From NCBI GenBank assembly GCA_009908855.1, contig JAAAOM010000046.1, forward strand, positions 30,582 through 94,581: a DNA stretch of 64,000 nucleotides, read 5' to 3'. The position numbers and the translations under genes are program-made. This DNA comes from Bacteroidota bacterium. Lineage in GTDB: Bacteria; Bacteroidota; Bacteroidia; Bacteroidales; JAAAOM01. Of this stretch, positions 58,652-64,000 are shown in pieces. Numbering within the stretch: the stretch's first letter is position 1; each line of letters opens with the position of its first letter. The notes beneath the pieces were generated by a model. It was not told where the DNA came from and did not search any database. It saw only the letters and a program-made list of their open reading frames with translations.

Positions 58652-59187
58652 TGCAAAAAAATATAAGCCTAATATTGTTGATTACTGTTTTAATGGCCTG
58701 CGAACCTCCGCAAAAGGTGAGTGAAATACCTGAGTTGCAGTTTAGAAAAATATCTTATGCTCCCGGTATTGATAATTCCGAGTTGGGCAACCAGGGGCTC
58801 AATATGAACCTGGAGCTTTGGATAAGAGATGGTAACGCTGACATTTATTGGCTTCCCAATGATACCATTTCTCCCGGGGTATACGTTAATTATTTTCAGA
58901 AAATGGAAAATACATACACCCCCCTTGATCTTACCGATACGGTTAGTTATTTTAAAATTGAGCATGCACTCGGTGATCCTCGCTCCCAACGAATTTTTGA
59001 GCCCTCAAAAATCAATAAAACACTCGAAGGAACGATGACCATCAAAGTATTCTTTTTTGAAAGTCAGGTTGAGCGTTATGACACGTTAAAACTTGAAATA
59101 TTCATGCGCGATCGGGAAGGTAATGAAAGTGAGATGGTATCAACCCCTGATTTTCCTTTTGAGATGGTGGAATTCTCAAGTGAATAA
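58651..59187 (+). CDS. predicted lipoprotein
   Basis: This 178-residue exported protein has a lipobox (VLMAC, Cys at residue 17). The mature part is beta-rich (ISYAPGIDNSELGNQG, MTIKVFFFESQVERYDTLKLEI and FMRDREGNESEMVST), like the immunoglobulin-fold lipoproteins of Bacteroidota. No named domain is recognised. It overlaps the last base of der, so it is translated from the same mRNA, and it is followed by a sensor kinase gene 54 bases later. Function unknown. Confidence 0.8.
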   Translation: MQKNISLILLITVLMACEPPQKVSEIPELQFRKISYAPGIDNSELGNQGLNMNLELWIRDGNADIYWLPNDTISPGVYVNYFQKMENTYTPLDLTDTVSYFKIEHALGDPRSQRIFEPSKINKTLEGTMTIKVFFFESQVERYDTLKLEIFMRDREGNESEMVSTPDFPFEMVEFSSE

Positions 59188-59241
59188 GTATAATATCTTA
59201 TTATTTTATTAACTTAAATGGTGATTTGAATAACGTGGGTT

Positions 59242-61407
59242 ATGTCGCTCAAAAAATATTTATTGCAATTTACGCTTCCTTTAATGTTAGCTTTAATTTT
59301 TTTTACGGTAATAGTCGGAATATTTGTTATTCCACAATACAAAAAAAGTTTGATGGAAGCCAAAAAAACCAAACTGGTTGATATTTGTCAGGTAGCCCTT
59401 TCTACTATTGATTATTATCACCAACTTTATAAACAAAACAAACTTACCCTTGAAAAAGCCCGTCAATTGGCACTTGAAAATATTGAATCGCTTCGTTTTG
59501 GAAACGATCATAAAAACTATTTCTGGGTATTGGATACTTCCGGCATCCTGCTGGCACATCCTTATTTAGCGAAAAATCAAAATTTAACAAGGGCTGCTGA
59601 TACCTCCATATCTGCACCGGTAATAAGAATGCTTGAAATTACTGCAGCTGGTGGATCAGGCTATATAAACTACACCTGGCAATGGAAAGATGTGAAAAAT
59701 CAAGTAGAACCTAAAACCTCTTATATTCAACTATATGAACCCTGGCAGTGGATTGTGGGAGCCGGATTGTACACCGTTGATATTGAAGAACAGATAAGGG
59801 CATACATGAGGAAATTTGTGTTGATCTCGATCATTGCAGTATTGATAGTCCTTTTTATTCATATAATGCTGATGCGGGATTCATATAATCTTTTTAAAGC
59901 CTACTGGCAGGAAAAAGAGAATGCACAGGAAAAAGAAAAAGAATTCAGGCATCTGACGGAAAATATTTCTCATGGCATAACTTTTCAGGAGGGTAAGGAA
60001 ATTATTTATATCAACCCGGCCATGATCCATATACTTGGTATTAAGGGGCAGGCAATCCGGACGGGCGATTTATTTAGCTATATCATTCCGGAGGAAAAAG
60101 AACGTATAGATGCAATATACCATTCAATTACTACTACCGGTTATCCCATATCCGAATTAACATTCTGGATTAAAAATGCAGTTGGACAAATGAAATACCT
60201 TAAAAACCGGTTTTATTCAGTTCAGATTTCAAATAACCGAACGATCCGGTATATTATGACAACCGATATTACCAACGAAATAGAACATGAGCAGGAACTT
60301 CGTAAATTATCGGAAACCGTTAAACAAAGCCCGGCATCTATTGTAATAACCGACATTGAAGGGAAAATAGAATATGTAAACCCAAAATTTGAAGAACTTA
60401 CCGGTTATACCATGGATGAAGTGCTCGGACAAAATCCGAGGATGTTAAAATCGGGCAAAATGCAGGAAGATATATACCATACCATGTGGAAAACCATTTC
60501 ACAAGGTAAAAGCTGGCGGGGTGAATTGCTTAACCAACGAAAAAACGGTGCGCTTATCTGGGAGTCTACCAATATATCTCCCATATTTGATGAAGATGGC
60601 GATATTACTCATTATGTGGCAGTTAAAGAAGACATTACCGATCGTAAAAAACTAAATAAGGAACTGATTATCGCCAAGGAAAAGGCCGAAGAATCAGACC
60701 GGTTAAAATCCTCTTTTCTGGCCAATCTCAGCCATGAGATCAGAACCCCGCTCAATGCCATTGTGGGATTTACATCGTTAATACAGAGTCAGAACAAAGA
60801 CGAAAGTATTGATAAATTCACAGAACTAATCGTATCTAATGCCGAAATACTTTTGAAAGTGATCGATGAGATTATTGAAATATCAAAAATTGAGGCGGGG
60901 GATGTGAATGTAAATATCACTGAAATCAATTTAAAGCAATTGTTTAACGAGCTGAATGAAACTTATAGACAAACCATTAAGAACGAAAAAAACAAAATCC
61001 TGAACATTCAAACGACAGTACCCGCGAATATGCCTGCTGTTGTGTATTCAGACAGCCTCCGCTTAAAGCGGATTTTCCATAATTTGCTGTCCAACGCTGT
61101 AAAATTCACAGACCAGGGTGAGATAATATTTGGCATTGCAAACCGGACAAATAACCAACTAACATTTTTTGTAAAGGACACAGGGATTGGTATACCCCTA
61201 ACTGATCAACCCAAAATATTTGAACGGTTTGAACATGGCACAAGCCGCTACGTAAGCCTTCATAAGGGAACCGGATTGGGATTAACCATTACCAAAAGCC
61301 TGGTTGAATTGTTAGGAGGTAAAATATGGTTTGATTCAAGTGAAGAAGAGGGAAGTGTATTTTATTTCACAATTGTTGATCAACAATATTCAGAAACATT
61401 GATGTGA
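59242..61407 (+). CDS. Cache/PAS sensor histidine kinase
   Basis: This is a 721-residue membrane kinase. A first transmembrane helix (about 9-31) precedes a periplasmic single-Cache domain with the sCache-type FGNDHKNYFWVLDTSGILLAHP and GYINYTWQWKD and a WQWIVGAGLY end. A second helix (about 190-212) leads to two PAS domains (about 235-350 and 355-475, the second with YVNPKFEELTGYTMDEVLGQNPRML). The HisKA domain has His498 in NLSHEIRTPLN. The ATPase domain has NLLSNAVKFT, DTGIGIP and GTGLGL. There is no receiver domain and no adjacent regulator, so it is an orphan kinase. Cache domains usually sense small metabolites. Confidence 0.93.
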   Translation: MSLKKYLLQFTLPLMLALIFFTVIVGIFVIPQYKKSLMEAKKTKLVDICQVALSTIDYYHQLYKQNKLTLEKARQLALENIESLRFGNDHKNYFWVLDTSGILLAHPYLAKNQNLTRAADTSISAPVIRMLEITAAGGSGYINYTWQWKDVKNQVEPKTSYIQLYEPWQWIVGAGLYTVDIEEQIRAYMRKFVLISIIAVLIVLFIHIMLMRDSYNLFKAYWQEKENAQEKEKEFRHLTENISHGITFQEGKEIIYINPAMIHILGIKGQAIRTGDLFSYIIPEEKERIDAIYHSITTTGYPISELTFWIKNAVGQMKYLKNRFYSVQISNNRTIRYIMTTDITNEIEHEQELRKLSETVKQSPASIVITDIEGKIEYVNPKFEELTGYTMDEVLGQNPRMLKSGKMQEDIYHTMWKTISQGKSWRGELLNQRKNGALIWESTNISPIFDEDGDITHYVAVKEDITDRKKLNKELIIAKEKAEESDRLKSSFLANLSHEIRTPLNAIVGFTSLIQSQNKDESIDKFTELIVSNAEILLKVIDEIIEISKIEAGDVNVNITEINLKQLFNELNETYRQTIKNEKNKILNIQTTVPANMPAVVYSDSLRLKRIFHNLLSNAVKFTDQGEIIFGIANRTNNQLTFFVKDTGIGIPLTDQPKIFERFEHGTSRYVSLHKGTGLGLTITKSLVELLGGKIWFDSSEEEGSVFYFTIVDQQYSETLM

Positions 61408-61490
61408 AATATTATTCTCTTTTCCTGTTTCCGGCTTAGTGACACCCGGATTTTTAAAACACCCATACAGAATGCAGGTTAAGGCATTTA

Positions 61491-62084
61491 TTAATAACTC
61501 CCCGACATATCCTTGCTTTCCTTAAGCTTTTCAACTGCTACAGTAAGGTAGTGATACCATTCTTCTCCGTATTTTCTGATCAGCGCATCTTTCACAAATG
61601 TATAAACGGGAATCCCATTTTTTTGTCCGTTTGGTATAGCGGGTTTGCATATATTCCACTGGTCGTAGTTAAGGGCATCAAAATCACGATATTTTTGAAT
61701 ACGTACGGGATATAAATGACAAGATACAGGTTTACGGAAATCAGTTTTGCCTTGGTTATAGGCTTTTTCAATGCCGCATTTCGCTATGCCGTTCTCAAAA
61801 ATAGCATAAGCACATTCCTTTTTATCATCTACCAGAGGAGTTACCTTGTCATTATCTTCATCGACAATCCACCTGCCCTGTTTCTCAATAGCTTCAATAC
61901 CTTCCTTACGCAAAAAAGGTTTTACGTTTTCCCATTCATCATCTAAAATCCCGGTCTCATTGTCTTCCAATGGCGCTCCTGAATCTCCCTGCACACAACA
62001 ACTCCCAAAGCATTTACCCAGGTCGCAGCAAAACTTGTTTTCAATTACTTCTAAACTAACCACGGCCCTGCCGATCTTAATCAT
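61491..62084 (-). CDS. DUF3109 family protein
   Basis: This 197-residue cytoplasmic protein is rich in Cys: KFCCDLGKCFGSCCVQGD near residues 17-34, KECAYAIF, GIAKCGIEKAY and SCHLYPVRI. This Cys pattern defines DUF3109 and resembles the YkgJ-type zinc/iron-sulfur-binding proteins. Function unknown; metal binding is likely. It begins one base after the stop of the upstream small secreted protein gene, so the two are co-transcribed. Confidence 0.92.
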   Translation of the reverse strand: MIKIGRAVVSLEVIENKFCCDLGKCFGSCCVQGDSGAPLEDNETGILDDEWENVKPFLRKEGIEAIEKQGRWIVDEDNDKVTPLVDDKKECAYAIFENGIAKCGIEKAYNQGKTDFRKPVSCHLYPVRIQKYRDFDALNYDQWNICKPAIPNGQKNGIPVYTFVKDALIRKYGEEWYHYLTVAVEKLKESKDMSGSY

Positions 62085-62085
62085 T

Positions 62086-62520
62086 TTACATCCTCCTTAT
62101 CTTTTCACTGCAATCAACATTTTGTATGGTATCCGGTTCAATAATAAATGGTTTGTTTTTTTGCCTGTATAAGATTGCATTTGAAACATGCTCCATTTCA
62201 TCAAGGTAGATACTATCCTGTTTATAGGTCCTGTTAACAAACTGAATAGCTTGTAAGGTAATTGTGTCATCCGCTTTTATTTTCCTGTAATCCCGTACCT
62301 CACTGAATGGGATAAAATCTCCTTTCAGATAAAGATATTCAAAACTTACATTTCTTACTTTTTTGGTACTTAAAACAGCAATTTCATATTTATAGGCTAC
62401 TCCTGTTTCTTTTCTCCCCTGCTCCCAAAAGCATCGTTTGACTGAAAGTATTTCAAATGCCGGTTTGCCGCATAAAATACAGGATAAGAATAATATATAA
62501 GCAACGATTTTAATTATCAT
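62086..62520 (-). CDS. small secreted protein of unknown function
   Basis: This is a 144-residue protein if started at the ATG at 62520 (an upstream ATG at 62553 is also in frame). Its N-terminal hydrophobic segment IIKIVAYILFLSCILC could be a signal peptide, or a lipobox ending at Cys. The mature part (KVRNVSFEYLYLKGDFIPF and DTITLQAIQFVNRTYKQDS) looks beta-rich. I do not recognise a family. It is directly followed by the DUF3109 gene in one transcript. Confidence 0.65.
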   Translation of the reverse strand: MIIKIVAYILFLSCILCGKPAFEILSVKRCFWEQGRKETGVAYKYEIAVLSTKKVRNVSFEYLYLKGDFIPFSEVRDYRKIKADDTITLQAIQFVNRTYKQDSIYLDEMEHVSNAILYRQKNKPFIIEPDTIQNVDCSEKIRRM

Positions 62521-62764
62521 ACCGGTAAGTAATTCAATGGGCAAAGGTACCACTTTCTCATAATAATTGATGAAATGTTAAAATTTATTCTTGTAAAACT
62601 AATTTTTTCAAAAACTCATAAAGCATTGTAAATAAGATAATAAAGAAATTAATTATTTGAATAAATGTAAGTATTGTTTAATAAAAATGTTAAAAAATTA
62701 AACAATAACGATGATTTCAGGTTATCCTTTGTGAATCAATAAATTATAAATAAACTCCAATGCT

Positions 62765-64000
62765 ATGAAAACAAAAAAACTATTTATTTTAAGCCTACTG
62801 GCTTTACTGGCATTTGAATTTTCAAATGCCCACACTGCACGTGTGCAGGTCATTCACAATTCAGCCGATATGGCTGCGGACACTGTGGATGTTTATCTGA
62901 ATGACGGATTGCTGCTCGATGACTTTGCATTCCGTACGGCCTCGCCTTTTGTCGATGCCCCTGCAGGAACACCCATTGAAATTGATATTGCACCTGCAAA
63001 CAGTACTTCCTCTGCTGATTCGATATGGGGACTTACGACTACTTTAACCGAAGGTGAAACTTACACGTTAATTGCAAATGGTATTATTAGCGGTGGTGGA
63101 TATAGTCCTTCACCTGCTTTTGGTATTGACGTGTATGCCATGAGCATGGAATCATCCATGAAAACGGATACCACAGCAGTGCTGGTTTATCATGGATCAA
63201 CCGATGCCCCAACAGTGGATATTTATGAAGCTGCGGCAGGTGAACTGGTAGATGATGTATCCTACAATGATTTTTCGTCGGGATACCTGAATTTACCGGA
63301 AGCTGATTACATCCTTGAGGTTAGAACAGATGATGGTTCTTCCATTGTGGCAAGGTACGCGGCTCCTCTTGAAACATTGAATTTAGGGGACTCTGCCATT
63401 ACAGTGTTGGCATCCGGATTTCTTGACCCTTCTGTTAATAGCAGTGGACCGGCATTTGGACTCTTTGTAGCACTTCCCGAGGGTGGTGAACTAATTCCTT
63501 TAGATGCTCCGGAAACTGTATTTGATGTAGCCATAAACAGTACAGCCCATGACACATTAGAGGCAGCTATTACAGCAGCCAATCTGGGTGGTGCCCTCTC
63601 AGGGGATGGCCCATTTACCGTATTTGCACCTACTGATGATGCCTTTAAACAATTACCAGACGGCACATTAGATGCACTTTTGGCTGATCCGACAGGTGAT
63701 CTTTCTGACATCCTTCTTTATCATGTGGTAAGTGGAGAAGTGCTTTCAGGCGCTTTGACCGATGGAATGAAAGTTGCAACCCTTCAGGGTGATAGTCTGA
63801 TGGTTAATGTTGATGGCACCGATGTTTATATCAATGGTGCAATGGTAACTACACCTGATATTGGTGCTGATAACGGAGTGGTACATGTTATAGATTCGGT
63901 TTTATTACCACCATTACCAGAAACCGTGGTTGACATAGTTGTGGAGAGTGAAGCACATACCACACTTGAAACAGCCGTTGTTGAAGCCGAACTGGCCGGA
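62765..64000 (+). CDS. DUF4397/fasciclin-domain surface protein (partial)
   Basis: This frame is open from ATG 62765 to the window edge, so the protein is at least 412 residues and incomplete at its C-terminus. A signal peptide (LFILSLLALLAFEFSNA) is followed by a DUF4397-type region of two similar halves (RVQVIHNSADMAADTVDVYL and VLVYHGSTDAPTVDIYE). A FAS1 (fasciclin) domain comes next (FDVAINSTAHDTLEAAITAA, GPFTVFAPTDDAF and DNGVVHVIDSVLLP), and a second FAS1 repeat begins at the edge. Such proteins are secreted adhesion or surface-structure proteins. Further FAS1 repeats and a sorting domain may lie beyond the window. Confidence 0.88.
   Translation, partial: MKTKKLFILSLLALLAFEFSNAHTARVQVIHNSADMAADTVDVYLNDGLLLDDFAFRTASPFVDAPAGTPIEIDIAPANSTSSADSIWGLTTTLTEGETYTLIANGIISGGGYSPSPAFGIDVYAMSMESSMKTDTTAVLVYHGSTDAPTVDIYEAAAGELVDDVSYNDFSSGYLNLPEADYILEVRTDDGSSIVARYAAPLETLNLGDSAITVLASGFLDPSVNSSGPAFGLFVALPEGGELIPLDAPETVFDVAINSTAHDTLEAAITAANLGGALSGDGPFTVFAPTDDAFKQLPDGTLDALLADPTGDLSDILLYHVVSGEVLSGALTDGMKVATLQGDSLMVNVDGTDVYINGAMVTTPDIGADNGVVHVIDSVLLPPLPETVVDIVVESEAHTTLETAVVEAELAG

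Overview
The window comes from a member of the phylum Bacteroidota, most likely class Bacteroidia. The evidence is the repeated use of the Bacteroidota promoter (TTTG, about 19 bases, TAnnTTTG), the weak or absent Shine-Dalgarno sequences, and phylum-typical families: an IPExxxVDY protein, a DUF3109 protein, glutamine synthetase III (729 residues), short lipoproteins, and a TreY-MalQ fusion. Most of the window is ordinary chromosome. Decayed or accessory DNA lies at about 29.9-31.2 kb and 53.2-55.6 kb.

Layout. 0.1-6.3 kb: a cupin/AraC pair, leuS, an M23 peptidase and a lipoprotein. 6.5-9.9 kb: purN, then acpP-fabF-rnc and an IPExxxVDY gene. 10-13.2 kb: an RprXY-like two-component system and a YebC-family gene. 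13.3-15 kb: an FMN-dependent glutamate synthase-like gene with a cysteine-rich N-terminus. 15.3-21.9 kb: a branched-chain amino acid operon, leuA-leuC-leuD-(citramalate synthase-like)-leuB, ending in a terminator. It is preceded by a 22-codon Ile/Leu-rich leader peptide and mutually exclusive hairpins that form a textbook transcription attenuator. 22-28.3 kb: an EamA transporter, a YqeY protein, an outer-membrane protein, and tandem genes for glutamine synthetases III and I. 28.5-31.2 kb: a serine hydrolase, then a scar with a pectate-lyase C-terminal fragment and an IS1634-type transposase N-terminal fragment. 31.2-36.2 kb: a DUF1361 membrane protein, mutS, a small acidic protein and trmN6.

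36.2-52.1 kb is an alpha-glucan/trehalose island: glgX on the minus strand, then treZ, glgE, a treS-maltokinase fusion, glgB and a treY-malQ fusion on the plus strand. Together these can in principle run a closed loop. TreY/TreZ release trehalose from glucan. TreS-maltokinase converts it to maltose 1-phosphate. GlgE and GlgB rebuild branched glucan. GlgX and MalQ trim and redistribute chains.

52.5-55.6 kb holds an alpha/beta hydrolase, a DUF2378-like protein and an AT-rich overlapping gene pair whose second member looks like a HEPN protein. The pair lies on the 3' side of a tRNA-Leu gene, with a (CACTCA)-type low-complexity tract between them. 55.6-61.4 kb carries tRNA-Leu and tRNA-Gly, a candidate small RNA, era, a Dabb protein, der, a lipoprotein and a Cache/PAS histidine kinase. 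The window ends with a DUF3109 protein, a small secreted protein, and a DUF4397/fasciclin surface protein that runs off the right edge.

The strongest non-gene finding is the attenuator at 15.3-15.46 kb. The leader contains Ile and Leu codons but no Val codon. That fits an operon in which LeuCD and LeuB could serve both leucine synthesis and the citramalate route to isoleucine.
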